Origin: an uncultured Odoribacter sp.
GTDB lineage: Bacteria > Bacteroidota > Bacteroidia > Bacteroidales > Marinifilaceae
DNA length: 64,000 nucleotides
Assembly: GCA_910589025.1 (NCBI GenBank)
Contig: CAJURM010000004.1
Span: 1 to 64,000, forward strand
Direction: 5' to 3'
Each line of letters begins with the position of its first letter. The first letter of the stretch is position 1. This document shows, in pieces, positions 53,116 through 62,681 of this stretch. The translations under genes and the position numbers were made by a program. The notes beneath the pieces are model-generated. The model was not told the DNA's origin. It ran no database searches and saw nothing but the letters and a program-made list of their open reading frames with translations.

Positions 53116-55071
53116 ATGGTTGCATTTGTATCACATGGGATTAACAGGATGAGAGTGTTGCAGAAAATCTCATACACTCCGCGATGGATTATATTTGCTA
53201 TTGATGTATGTTTGAGCTTATTCTCTATAGCCATAGCTTGTCTGGTATTGACTAACTTCCAGTTGGATAAAATTGTCTGGAATTCCCTGGTGAAGATTAT
53301 GATGGTCGTGATGGGGGTAAGGGTAATCAGTTTCATACTGGGGCGCACTTATTCGGGTATAATCCGATACACAGGCACGGAAGATGTATTGCGCATATTT
53401 TATGTATTGACTGCCGGAGAATTAGTATTATTACTATTTAACGCCGGCTTTTTTATTTTTGACCAGACCTTTTTTATTCCGCTCGGATTCTTGCTGATAG
53501 AATACATGGTACTGATGTGTATCATGACCGTTAGCCGTTTATTTGTTAAAATTACCTTCGCCCAATATCTCGATGCGGAAAAAGTAAAGAAAAATGTGAT
53601 TATTTGCGGAAGCGATGAATACGGCATGATGGCAAAACATGCTTTGGACAATGCTGTGGATGCTTCCTATAACATCCTGGCATTCGTGGATATGAACGAT
53701 AAAAAAGCAGGGAAAGTACTGGAAGGTGTAAAAATATATAAATCGCAGGCATTGGCTTACCTGCTTAAAAGATACAACGTCGACAAAGTAGTCATTGCCA
53801 AAAAACTATTGGCACAGGATAAAAAAAGGAAGTTAATAGAGACCTGCCTCAAATACAACGTAAATGTACTGGAAGTACCCCAATTTGAGAGCTGGATAAA
53901 CGGTGAACTCAACATCCGGCATATTAAAAACATCAAAATTGAAGACCTGCTGGACCGAGGAGTGATAGAACTGGACGACAATGCGCTCCGCAAACAGTTA
54001 CTGAACAAAACGATTCTGGTAACCGGGGCTGCCGGTTCCATAGGCAGTGAGATTGTAAGACAATTGACCCGCTTTAAACCTGCCCGGATTATTCTGTTTG
54101 ATGAGGCCGAATCCCCGCTGTATGACATACAACTGGAATTATCCGAAAAATTCCGCTTTAACGATTATGTCATAGAAATGGGAGATGTCAGGGAATACCA
54201 GAGGGTGGAAAAAGTATTCTTAAAATACAAACCGGACATTGTTTACCATGCGGCTGCTTACAAGCATGTGCCTATGGTCGAACTCTTACCGCTGGAAGGA
54301 ATTAAAACCAATGTTTTCGGAACCAAAAACGTAGCCGATCTGGCTGTAAAATACGGTGTCGATAAATTTGTCATGATTTCAACCGATAAAGCGGTGAACC
54401 CGACGAACGTTATGGGATGCACCAAGCGGATTGCCGAAATCTACATCCAGTCCCTCAACAGCAAATCCGAAACTTCATTCATCACCACCCGTTTCGGGAA
54501 TGTATTGGGGTCCAACGGTTCTGTCATTCCCCGGTTCACCAAACAGATAGAAGCCGGAGGACCGGTGACCGTCACCCATCCGGACATTACCCGCTTTTTC
54601 ATGACCATTCCGGAAGCCTGTCAGCTGGTATTACAGGCGGGAGCCTTGGGAGAGGGAGGCGAAATATTTGTATTCGACATGGGAGAAAGTGTCAAAATTG
54701 TTGATCTGGCACGTAAAATGATAAAATTGTCAGGCTTTGAAGTAGGAAAAGACATTCATATCGTTTTCACCGGTTTGAGACCCGGAGAAAAACTCTACGA
54801 AGAAGTGCTTAATGTCAAAGAAACGACCTTACCAACCCCTCACAAACGCATAAAAAGAGCTAAAGTCCGGGAATACGACTTCGAAGAAATAAAATGCGAA
54901 ATGCAGGAACTGAGCGAAATCATGAAAGAAGGGAACACCTTTGAAGTCGTACGGAAAATGAAACTAATCGTCCCTGAATTTAAATCCAAAAACTCGGTAT
55001 ACGAAGAGATAGATTTCCAGCTTGAAGCCGTGAAAATGGAATACATAATGGAAAAAGCCGTTAGGGAATAA
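53116..55071 (+). CDS. CapD/WbpM-type nucleotide-sugar 4,6-dehydratase
   Basis: This 651-residue membrane protein has about four N-terminal helices. A first nucleotide-binding fold lies near residue 155 (NVIICGSDEYGMMAKHAL). The catalytic Rossmann domain carries TGAAGSIGSEIVRQL near 300, YHAAAYKHVPMVE, and STDKAVNPTNVMGCTK near 425. The Met in the last motif replaces the usual Tyr, the Ser-Met-Lys triad of UDP-GlcNAc 4,6-dehydratases such as WbpM and PglF. It should make a 4-keto-6-deoxy sugar nucleotide for surface glycans. ATG 53149 is an alternative start that fits the family N-terminus well. UpxY follows 31 bases downstream. Confidence 0.9.
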   Translation: MVAFVSHGINRMRVLQKISYTPRWIIFAIDVCLSLFSIAIACLVLTNFQLDKIVWNSLVKIMMVVMGVRVISFILGRTYSGIIRYTGTEDVLRIFYVLTAGELVLLLFNAGFFIFDQTFFIPLGFLLIEYMVLMCIMTVSRLFVKITFAQYLDAEKVKKNVIICGSDEYGMMAKHALDNAVDASYNILAFVDMNDKKAGKVLEGVKIYKSQALAYLLKRYNVDKVVIAKKLLAQDKKRKLIETCLKYNVNVLEVPQFESWINGELNIRHIKNIKIEDLLDRGVIELDDNALRKQLLNKTILVTGAAGSIGSEIVRQLTRFKPARIILFDEAESPLYDIQLELSEKFRFNDYVIEMGDVREYQRVEKVFLKYKPDIVYHAAAYKHVPMVELLPLEGIKTNVFGTKNVADLAVKYGVDKFVMISTDKAVNPTNVMGCTKRIAEIYIQSLNSKSETSFITTRFGNVLGSNGSVIPRFTKQIEAGGPVTVTHPDITRFFMTIPEACQLVLQAGALGEGGEIFVFDMGESVKIVDLARKMIKLSGFEVGKDIHIVFTGLRPGEKLYEEVLNVKETTLPTPHKRIKRAKVREYDFEEIKCEMQELSEIMKEGNTFEVVRKMKLIVPEFKSKNSVYEEIDFQLEAVKMEYIMEKAVRE

Positions 55072-55102
55072 ACAAACACTAATCACAAAATCGGCTGGAT
55101 AC

Positions 55103-55600
55103 ATGCAGTTTTGGTATGCCGTATATACAACTTCCCGGGCGGAAAAAAAAGTAAAGCAACGTCTGGACGAGTCTGGTATTGAAAACTATCTGCCCTTACG
55201 TACGGAAATCAGAATCTGGAGTGACCGGAAAAAGAAAGTCTCCCTGCCCCTAATCCCCGGTTATATATTTGTCCGCATTGCTGTTGAAGATATGCTGAAA
55301 ATATTGAATATCCCTGGGGTTGTTACTTTTCTGAGAGAAAAATCGGTTCCTGCGGCAATTCCTGACGACCAGATACATCGTTTACGCATGATGGTAGAAC
55401 ATGCCTTTGATGAAATCGAATTCCTGACCTCCCACGTAAACGTCGGAGATAAAGTAAGAGTCAAACAAGGTAACCTGGAGGGGCTAATCGGAGAACTGGT
55501 CGAAGTGCGGGGGAAATATAAAATAGCTATCCGTTTGCAATATTTCGGTTGCGCATTAACAACCGTTCCCGTCAGTTGGGTGGAAAAATTGAAAGATTGA
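55103..55600 (+). CDS. upxY: UpxY-family transcription antiterminator (NusG paralogue)
   Basis: This 165-residue protein has a NusG N-terminal domain (WYAVYTTSRAEKKVKQRL at residues 4-21, LPLIPGYIFVRI near 50) and a KOW domain (VGDKVRVKQGNLEGLIGELVEVRGKYKI near 113-140). In Bacteroides such proteins prevent early termination in the capsule operon they head, and an UpxZ partner usually follows. No upxZ is seen here. Only the Wza- and Wzz-like genes follow before a convergent operon, so its target may be this short run or a distant locus. Confidence 0.88.
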   Translation: MQFWYAVYTTSRAEKKVKQRLDESGIENYLPLRTEIRIWSDRKKKVSLPLIPGYIFVRIAVEDMLKILNIPGVVTFLREKSVPAAIPDDQIHRLRMMVEHAFDEIEFLTSHVNVGDKVRVKQGNLEGLIGELVEVRGKYKIAIRLQYFGCALTTVPVSWVEKLKD

Positions 55601-55655
55601 TGCTTTTGTACTGAAAAAGTAGGCCGGCTCATTTTTATAACTGAATCTTTTTGAA

Positions 55656-55663
55656 TAATTTTG
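55656..55663 (+). promoter_or_regulatory. -7 promoter element before the wza-like gene
   Basis: TAATTTTG matches TAnnTTTG. It lies inside the TTG-initiated long frame (start 55651) and 50 bases before GTG 55714, supporting the later start. No -33 element is clear. Confidence 0.42.
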
Positions 55664-55713
55664 CAAATTATAAGTCAGTTGAGGAAACTATTATTAATTT
55701 AATCCTGGTAAGA

Positions 55714-58260
55714 GTGAAAAAAATATCGTTATTACTGCTTTTGTTGATAGCAACTATCGGACAGTCATTTGCTCAAATGTCAGATGAACAGATAGTCAAG
55801 ATGGTGCAGGACGCGCAGAAACAAGGCATGAGCCAGCAGCAGATTGTTATGATGCTGCTCCAAAAGGGTGTAACCAAAGAAAAGCTGCTCCAACTGAAAG
55901 CAGCCTATGAGGAAAATACCCAGAATGCGGCCACTTCATCCATTGGAACATCTGCAACAACCGATTCCCGCTTACGGACGAAACCTGTCAGCAAACAGAA
56001 AACTTCCCCCAAAAACGATACCTCCACCCCTGAAGAAAAAGAAAAAGAGGCGAAAGACAGACGCTACCTGAAAGAATTCCCTGAAATAAAAGAAGAACAA
56101 CTTTTGGATGTGGAAACTCCGGACGGAACCTCTTTGCTGGACTCCCTGACTTGGGAAATAGAGATGAACGAACGCTTGAACAAAATCTTGAAAGAAAAAG
56201 AAAAAAAAGTGTTCGGACGCGATATCTTCAACAATCAGACACTGACTTTTGAACCCTTACTCAACATTGCAACCCCTGATAATTACCTCTTGGGACCCGG
56301 AGATGAAGTAATTATTGATATTTGGGGGGCATCCCAGGATAATATCCGTGAAATAATTTCTCCGGACGGAAACATAATCGTACAGGGATACGGACCGCTT
56401 CACTTGAGTGGATTGACCGCCAAAGAAGCGAATGAGCGCGTTAAAAACGAATTGTCGAAAATATACTCAGGAATTAATACGGGTAATTCTTCCATACGCC
56501 TTACCTTAGGTAACATCCGCAGTATTCAGGTCAACGTAATGGGTGAAGTGATGATGCCCGGAACCTACACCTTACCTTCGCTGGCTTCGGCATTTCATGC
56601 CTTGTATAGTGCCGGAGGTGTGAATCCTATCGGTTCGCTTCGGAGCATGAAAGTATTTCGCGGAGGAAAAGAGGTGGCCGATGTAGACGTCTATGAATAC
56701 CTGCTGAAAGGGAAAAACGATTTAAACATCATCCTGCAGGACGGAGACGTAATTGTCATTAATCCTTATGAAAATCAGGTAACCCTTGAAGGAAAAGTGA
56801 AACGGCCGATGATCTATGAAATGAAAAAAAATGAAGTGATCGGCGATTTGCTGCAATATGCAGGAGGATTTACCGGCGATGCCTATAAAAAGAGCATCCG
56901 CGTAATTCGGAAAAGCGGACGTGAACGCCAGATTTTTAATGTAGATGACGATGAATTTGACCGTTTTCTACTGGCCGACGGAGACCAGGTGTCTGTTGAC
57001 TCCGTATTGGATCGTTTTGAAAACCGCATAGAAGTAAGGGGAGCCGTTTACCGGGAAGGATTATATGCCCTTAGGGAAGGTTTGCAGACTGTGAAACAAT
57101 TACTGGAAAAAGCCGAAGGCTTGAGAGGAGATGCATTCCCCAACCGGGCGGTGATCTACAGAGAAAAACCCGATCTTTCCACAGAAGTATTGGCTGTTGA
57201 CATCCAGGGAATCGCTTCCGGTAACGTGCCGGACGTACAACTGGAAAAAAATGACGTACTATACATCCCCTCTATTTTTGACCTCAGAGAAGACTACACC
57301 ATTGCTGTAAAAGGAGACGTGGGACATCCTGGAACCTATAAGTTCGTAGATAACATGACCCTTGAAGATTTGGTCATACAGTCGGGAGGATTGCTGGAAT
57401 CAGCCTCCACCATACGGGTTGATGTTTCTCGGCGCATTAAAGACCCCAGAAGTACAAGGGCAGGAGAACGCCGGGCGGAAACCTATACTTTCACCCTGAA
57501 AAACGGCTTCATAGTGAGCGGACCGTCCGACTTTACCCTGGAACCCTTTGATGAAGTCTATGTGCGTCGCTCCCCCGGTTATCAGGAACAACAGAACGTA
57601 TTTATAGAGGGCGAAGTTGTATTCGGAGGAGAATACACCTTGGCGAAAAAAGGTGAAAGACTTTCAGACTTGGTAAAAAGGGCAGGAGGGCTGACCGTTG
57701 AAGCCTATCCCGAAGGAGCCCGTTTAACCCGGAAACTGACGGACGATGAAAAAGCAAGAGTACAGACCTTGCTGAAACTGACTCAGCAGGGAGGAAAAGA
57801 CTCCATCAATGTAGAACAATTGGATCTCGGAGATACCTATTTTGTCGGAATAGAGCTGAATAAAGCCTTGGAAAATCCCGGTTCCGACGAATGGGACATT
57901 ATTTTACGGGAAGGCGATGTACTGCAAATACCTGAATACAACGGTACGGTGAAAATCAGTGGAGCCGTGATGTATCCGAACACAGTCGTATTTAAAAATA
58001 AAGCCAAACTGAAACACTACATCAGTCAGTCGGGAGGATATGCCCAGCGGGCAAAGAAAAGCCGGGCTTTTGTGATCTATATGAACGGTACGGTTAACGT
58101 TGCCAAAGGAAGCAGAACAAAACTAAGGCCAGGATGTGAGATCGTCGTACCGCTTAAACCGCAGCGTAAAGGTTTGGGATTGACAGAGATTATGAGCTTG
58201 GCCTCTTCGACAACTTCGATGGCGGCTATGGTGACCTCGATTATAAATTCTACTAAGTAA
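55714..58260 (+). CDS. Wza-like polysaccharide export protein with multiple SLBB domains
   Basis: From GTG 55714 this 848-residue exported protein has a signal peptide ending at QSFA. A helical, Gln/Lys-rich region follows to about 150, then the poly_export domain (YLLGPGDEVIIDIWG near 200), and then five or six SLBB-like repeats (NVMGEVMMPGTYTL, VKGDVGHPGTYKF, IEGEVVFGGEYTL, ISGAVMYPNTVVF). The C-terminus ends in a hydrophobic segment. It should form the outer-membrane or periplasmic channel for capsule or exopolysaccharide. A TTG at 55651 gives a longer frame, but it overlaps a -7 box. The Wzz-like gene follows by 18 bases. Confidence 0.9.
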   Translation: MKKISLLLLLLIATIGQSFAQMSDEQIVKMVQDAQKQGMSQQQIVMMLLQKGVTKEKLLQLKAAYEENTQNAATSSIGTSATTDSRLRTKPVSKQKTSPKNDTSTPEEKEKEAKDRRYLKEFPEIKEEQLLDVETPDGTSLLDSLTWEIEMNERLNKILKEKEKKVFGRDIFNNQTLTFEPLLNIATPDNYLLGPGDEVIIDIWGASQDNIREIISPDGNIIVQGYGPLHLSGLTAKEANERVKNELSKIYSGINTGNSSIRLTLGNIRSIQVNVMGEVMMPGTYTLPSLASAFHALYSAGGVNPIGSLRSMKVFRGGKEVADVDVYEYLLKGKNDLNIILQDGDVIVINPYENQVTLEGKVKRPMIYEMKKNEVIGDLLQYAGGFTGDAYKKSIRVIRKSGRERQIFNVDDDEFDRFLLADGDQVSVDSVLDRFENRIEVRGAVYREGLYALREGLQTVKQLLEKAEGLRGDAFPNRAVIYREKPDLSTEVLAVDIQGIASGNVPDVQLEKNDVLYIPSIFDLREDYTIAVKGDVGHPGTYKFVDNMTLEDLVIQSGGLLESASTIRVDVSRRIKDPRSTRAGERRAETYTFTLKNGFIVSGPSDFTLEPFDEVYVRRSPGYQEQQNVFIEGEVVFGGEYTLAKKGERLSDLVKRAGGLTVEAYPEGARLTRKLTDDEKARVQTLLKLTQQGGKDSINVEQLDLGDTYFVGIELNKALENPGSDEWDIILREGDVLQIPEYNGTVKISGAVMYPNTVVFKNKAKLKHYISQSGGYAQRAKKSRAFVIYMNGTVNVAKGSRTKLRPGCEIVVPLKPQRKGLGLTEIMSLASSTTSMAAMVTSIINSTK

Positions 58261-58278
58261 TACCTTCTGATAATAGAA

Positions 58279-59427
58279 ATGGAACAAAATAACATCTACA
58301 CAGAACAGAGAAGTCTGCAACAAGATACAGATCAGGAAATTGACTTGGTAGAAATCATCCGTAAACTTTGGAAAAACAGGAAATTTATTCTCCGGGTGAC
58401 ACTGGGATTTATGGTGCTGGGCGTATTGGTTGCCTTATTGAGTTCGGAAGAATATACGGCAGGCTCTACAATGGTTCCGCAGACCTCTGAAAAGAGCATG
58501 GGCGGAGGACTGAGTGGACTGGCTGCTATGGCCGGAATCAATTTGGGTGACGTAGGAGGAGGGGAAGCCCTTTCACCCAAAATGTATTCTAAAATACTGG
58601 AAAGTATTCCTTTTCAGAAAGAATTGATGCAGACACCCATAAAATTTGAGGAATACGAACAGCCTGTAACCCTGTTTGACTACTTCACCAATGAAGACTA
58701 TAAAAAATTCACTCTCGGAGGGGCAATTAAAAAATACACGATAGGCTTACCCGGAGTGATAATAAAGGCTATCCGCGGTGAAAAAAAGGATGAAATCTAT
58801 AAACCGGAAGCTATAGGAGCTTTACAGACCTTAACCATAAAAGAAAAAAAATGTGTAGAGAGCCTCAAAAGATTGGTTACACTGAATCTGAATGAAAAAG
58901 ACGGCTATGTAGAATTGACGGCGGTGATGCCTGAACCTTTGGCAGCAGCACAGTTGGCAGAGAGGGTACAAACCCTTTTACAGCGTTACATAACCGAATT
59001 TAAAATTGAAAAAGTACAGTCCAATCTGGATTTCGTCCAGGAACGTTTTGACGAAGTAAAACATGATTTTGAACAGATACAGCAGGAACGGGCAGTATTC
59101 AAAGATGCCAATAAAAACATCTACTCCGCCCGCGCACAAACCCAGGAAGAACAACTGGACACTCGTTACAACCTGGCTTTAAGCGTCTACTCTGAATTGG
59201 CAAAACAAGTGGAACAGGCAAAAATACAAGTGAAGGAAACCACTCCGATACTCACGATAATAGACCCGGTGACCATACCTTTGGAACGCTCCAAACCCAA
59301 ACGGGCGCTCATCTTGGTGCTTTTTACCTTCTTGGGCGGATTTGCAGGTATCGGACTGGTACTCATATTGCCCTCACTGGCGAATATACTGGATAACGAA
59401 AAACTCCGGAAACTGGTTACAGAATAA
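58279..59427 (+). CDS. Wzz-type polysaccharide chain-length determinant
   Basis: This 382-residue inner-membrane protein has one helix near residues 36-56 and another near 347-370. Between them lies a long periplasmic region of coiled coils (FVQERFDEVKHDFEQIQQERAVF). A GGGLSGLAAMAGINLG stretch lies near 70-88, and a proline-containing segment (PLERSKPKRALI) precedes the second helix, typical of Wzz/PCP proteins. There is no tyrosine-kinase domain. Its stop codon directly abuts the stop of the convergent mutarotase gene. It probably sets the length of the glycan exported by the Wza-like protein. Confidence 0.9.
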   Translation: MEQNNIYTEQRSLQQDTDQEIDLVEIIRKLWKNRKFILRVTLGFMVLGVLVALLSSEEYTAGSTMVPQTSEKSMGGGLSGLAAMAGINLGDVGGGEALSPKMYSKILESIPFQKELMQTPIKFEEYEQPVTLFDYFTNEDYKKFTLGGAIKKYTIGLPGVIIKAIRGEKKDEIYKPEAIGALQTLTIKEKKCVESLKRLVTLNLNEKDGYVELTAVMPEPLAAAQLAERVQTLLQRYITEFKIEKVQSNLDFVQERFDEVKHDFEQIQQERAVFKDANKNIYSARAQTQEEQLDTRYNLALSVYSELAKQVEQAKIQVKETTPILTIIDPVTIPLERSKPKRALILVLFTFLGGFAGIGLVLILPSLANILDNEKLRKLVTE

Positions 59428-59757
59428 CTATAACTTGAAAATTCGTTCCATTAACGTCCATTTCTCACTGGATGTAGCCGTAGAAGTAGTTTGTTGAAAC
59501 CGGGAAACATAGGCTTCCCATTCTGCTTGGCGGGGAAGAGTCGAGAGACGTGCATTGTCTTTAAACCAGTCAAAATCATCAGTTGTTTCCATAATCATGA
59601 AAAGCGTATTTTCGTGAATATAGATTTCCATGTCTGTTATCCCGACCTCCCGTATTCCGGCTTTGATTTCAGGCCACACCTCCTGGTGAACCCGGACATA
59701 CTCCCGGACAAGAGCCGGATCCTCTTTTAATTTTAAAGTCTGGCAAAACCTTTTCAT
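59428..59757 (-). CDS. L-rhamnose mutarotase (RhaM) family protein, probable fucose-pathway mutarotase
   Basis: This 109-residue dimeric mutarotase-type protein interconverts anomers of a 6-deoxy sugar. The family pattern is clear: CQTLKLKEDPALVREYVRVHQ, WPEIKAGIREVGI, MEIYIHENTLFMIMETTDDFDW and WEAYVSRFQ. The His in VRVHQEVWPE and the aromatic residues near the end fit the RhaM active site. It is 12 bases after fkp and the last gene of the GDP-fucose operon, so L-fucose, not rhamnose, may be its substrate; that is inference. A short C-terminal extension follows the core. Confidence 0.85.
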   Translation of the reverse strand: MKRFCQTLKLKEDPALVREYVRVHQEVWPEIKAGIREVGITDMEIYIHENTLFMIMETTDDFDWFKDNARLSTLPRQAEWEAYVSRFQQTTSTATSSEKWTLMERIFKL

Positions 59758-59769
59758 AACGGCATAAAC

Positions 59770-62622
59770 TTAAGAACGACTGATTTGTAAGCCTTTATCC
59801 GATAGGGTCACATCCACGAACCGCGCCAGCTTATTCGGCGGATTTTGATTCAGAAGCTGCTTAATATGTCCGGCAGCTTCCGGATCCTTCGCGACCATAT
59901 AAAGATACCCTCCGCCTCCGGCACCAGGAAGTTTATAGCCTAAAGTAAAATCTTCTATCTGGCGGATAATACTTTCTACCGCTTCCGGATTCGTACCGCA
60001 ATCCAATGCCTTATTTTGCTCCCACGTCTTTCTTACCAATTGTCCCATTCCCGTGAAATCGCCTCGTTGTATGGCTTCAAACATAGCCGTTGCATGTTCC
60101 TTCATTTCTGCTAAAATACGGAGGTGCTTCCCGTCATTCAAAAACATCCCTTTGACAATCTCCGCCAATATATTTTTTGCCGTACGGGTAATGCCTGTAT
60201 AATACAATAAATGACAGGATTTGTATTCCGGTTCGGTAAACAGCATATCCGGCAGCCACTTGATAGTAGGACTTTGTTCAAAACCTTTAGTAGTCTCTAT
60301 ACATTTTATCCCTTGAAGTATACCGCCGAACTGATCCTGCCATCCTCCGCCGGTTGTTAACAACTGCTCCAGAATCAAAGTGCGGTGGCAAATCTCATTT
60401 TTCTCCCAGTTCATTCCGCAAAAATCAGACAGAGCGCCCAACACCGTTGCTGCCAACACGGAGGAAGTTCCTAAACCTGAGCCTGCCGGAATTGCGGAAA
60501 GTAAGGTGATTTCCAGACCTCCTCCGATGGCAATCAATTGTTTTTCCAAAGAAGGGTAAGGAATCACCGAAAACTTCGGGGAAAAACCAGTAAGTACCAA
60601 TGCCGCTTTCGGAATGGAAAAAGGAGAACCTATTTGGGTAAAAGCATGTAACTCTTCATAAGTTTTTATGATTTCCATAGCACCCAAATCGATGGAGCGG
60701 AGAATAATATGACATTCTGCACAAGGCTTTATATAAACCTGGATAGGTGGCTGTCCGTTTAGCTCGATAGCCATATTGATGACGCGCCCTCCTTCATTCA
60801 GACAATAGGGAGGCGTATCTGTCCATCCGCCGGCAAGATCAATGCGAACCGGACTCCGGCTCCAGACAATCTGGTCGGAATACACTGCACGTATCGGAGA
60901 AAGCTTTTGCTGATAAACAGAATCGATAAGTCCATCTCTCAGTAATGCAAAAGCCTCATTTTCTTCTTCTTTGAAACTTTCTCCTGATAACTGTTTAACT
61001 CTTGCCCGGAACATACGGTCACGTATCTGCGTCATGCGGTCGCTACAAGGCGGTAGGGGAGAAGGTAAAGCAATATGCTGTTCGGCGAACTCCCGGGCTG
61101 CTTCGGCTAAATTGAGTTGGTAAAACACACTTTTCTCAAAATTCCGAGCCAAAAAAGACCAATTCCCTTTCCGGAAACCCTCCCTTTGGGCAAAAAGACG
61201 GACCAAATTAGCGCGTGTCGAAAGCTCGTCGGCAGAAAAACGCGGACGAGATAACCAGATAGCCTTGCCTGTTTCCGACTCCGGATGGGAAATCATCCAT
61301 AGAAGAACCTCTTCCATATCGTCCGTAGACTCGCATATGGGAAAAAGCGCCGCCGACTGGAGATCAGTATCCGGATTTAAATTGCAATCCGGAAAATTCA
61401 GATTCCGGGCGGAAAACCACTTATTGAAAGACTGTCCCATAAAAAGAGTGGACGAATCTTTTAACGCCCCTTTGAATGGGTCCAGGAAACCGTAAGGTCT
61501 GACAGCGTAACCTTTCTCCCCGACAGGAACAACATCAATACATATCTGTTGCGGTACTTCGATATGCCAGTCATTTACAGGAATCCCCGTAAACAAATGC
61601 TTGTTGTGAATCCTCCAATGTGCTCCGATACAACTGTTCTCAATCCATAAATCCGCATTCTCAGCCGTCAGCGGAACACGGATATCGGCATTCTGGACAA
61701 ACATTGCCGGATGAGGCTTTACACTTTTGTGTACAATTATGCGTTGGTCATGAATACGGTTTTGTATCGCTAACGTAGAAGAAATCAGCTCCCGGCTGGT
61801 GCCGTAATGGTAAAACTCGCCTCCTGCCAAAGGAAGAATAGCGACGCTCAGTTTATTTAACTCCGGGTCCGTAATCTGAGGATGCACCCCTAACGTAAGA
61901 CCGAAATCCGAATACAAATCATAAAACTGAAACTCTTTTTGGGCTGTTACACTGCGTTTATACAACAATTCAACCGCCCGGTCACTGAGTAACCAAATCC
62001 CGATATCCATCAGAAAAAGGTGTGTTTGAGTCAATTGGGCTAATTCTTCCAACGACGGCTTTTGAAGCATATAGTCCAATACTTCCGGACACTCCCGCTT
62101 CGCAACGAATACGCCGTGATTGGTAGCTAAAGCCGGATCCGTCCAGAGACCGTAACACACGACATCAGCTTCCGGAATTTCCTGTAAAGCCTCCGTACAA
62201 TGGATATAAACGTCACCGCTGGCGATTAAAGTATGAAACTTCTCCGGAGTCTGTTGTATAATTTTTTCGTAAAGAGGCACCTGTAACGAAAGCAAATCCT
62301 GGTCCAGATTTTGTCCCGTTGCCCAACGGAATACCGGAATAGGCGTCAGAATCTTACCGGAAGGGGCATAAGCAGGTAACCTACGGCTTTGGCCTCCTGC
62401 ATGGAGCAGGATTCTCTTGTCTTTTTTTAGCCAGTCCGAGAAAACCGGGGCTCCGTTTTCATTTTCCCTGCATTTTTCCAGCAGCCAACTGCTTCCTCCC
62501 CCGGAACCTAATTTTCGGTCAATCGGGTCCGAAGTACAAAACCACTCTCCGGCCTCAGCTTTTTTTAACTTGTGAAAATAATGAACCAGATTAACCGGCA
62601 AAGACAATAACTTTTTTACCAT
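59770..62622 (-). CDS. fkp: Bifunctional L-fucokinase / L-fucose-1-phosphate guanylyltransferase
   Basis: This 950-residue enzyme turns free L-fucose into GDP-L-fucose through fucose 1-phosphate. The N-terminal guanylyltransferase half contains LLHAGGQSRRLPAYAPSGK near residue 75. The C-terminal GHMP kinase half has SPVRIDLAGGWTDTPPYC near 590, IPAGSGLGTSSVLAATVLG near 715, and GYKLPGAGGGGYLYMV near 895. The length equals Bacteroides Fkp. Salvaged fucose is used for capsules and surface glycoproteins in this order. It lies between fcl and the mutarotase gene, linking salvage to the de novo pathway in one operon. Confidence 0.95.
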   Translation of the reverse strand: MVKKLLSLPVNLVHYFHKLKKAEAGEWFCTSDPIDRKLGSGGGSSWLLEKCRENENGAPVFSDWLKKDKRILLHAGGQSRRLPAYAPSGKILTPIPVFRWATGQNLDQDLLSLQVPLYEKIIQQTPEKFHTLIASGDVYIHCTEALQEIPEADVVCYGLWTDPALATNHGVFVAKRECPEVLDYMLQKPSLEELAQLTQTHLFLMDIGIWLLSDRAVELLYKRSVTAQKEFQFYDLYSDFGLTLGVHPQITDPELNKLSVAILPLAGGEFYHYGTSRELISSTLAIQNRIHDQRIIVHKSVKPHPAMFVQNADIRVPLTAENADLWIENSCIGAHWRIHNKHLFTGIPVNDWHIEVPQQICIDVVPVGEKGYAVRPYGFLDPFKGALKDSSTLFMGQSFNKWFSARNLNFPDCNLNPDTDLQSAALFPICESTDDMEEVLLWMISHPESETGKAIWLSRPRFSADELSTRANLVRLFAQREGFRKGNWSFLARNFEKSVFYQLNLAEAAREFAEQHIALPSPLPPCSDRMTQIRDRMFRARVKQLSGESFKEEENEAFALLRDGLIDSVYQQKLSPIRAVYSDQIVWSRSPVRIDLAGGWTDTPPYCLNEGGRVINMAIELNGQPPIQVYIKPCAECHIILRSIDLGAMEIIKTYEELHAFTQIGSPFSIPKAALVLTGFSPKFSVIPYPSLEKQLIAIGGGLEITLLSAIPAGSGLGTSSVLAATVLGALSDFCGMNWEKNEICHRTLILEQLLTTGGGWQDQFGGILQGIKCIETTKGFEQSPTIKWLPDMLFTEPEYKSCHLLYYTGITRTAKNILAEIVKGMFLNDGKHLRILAEMKEHATAMFEAIQRGDFTGMGQLVRKTWEQNKALDCGTNPEAVESIIRQIEDFTLGYKLPGAGGGGYLYMVAKDPEAAGHIKQLLNQNPPNKLARFVDVTLSDKGLQISRS

Positions 62623-62681
62623 ACTTTTGATACAAAAGGGACACTTACCTTATCCTGTTTTTAACTTTTTCTCTCAGACTT

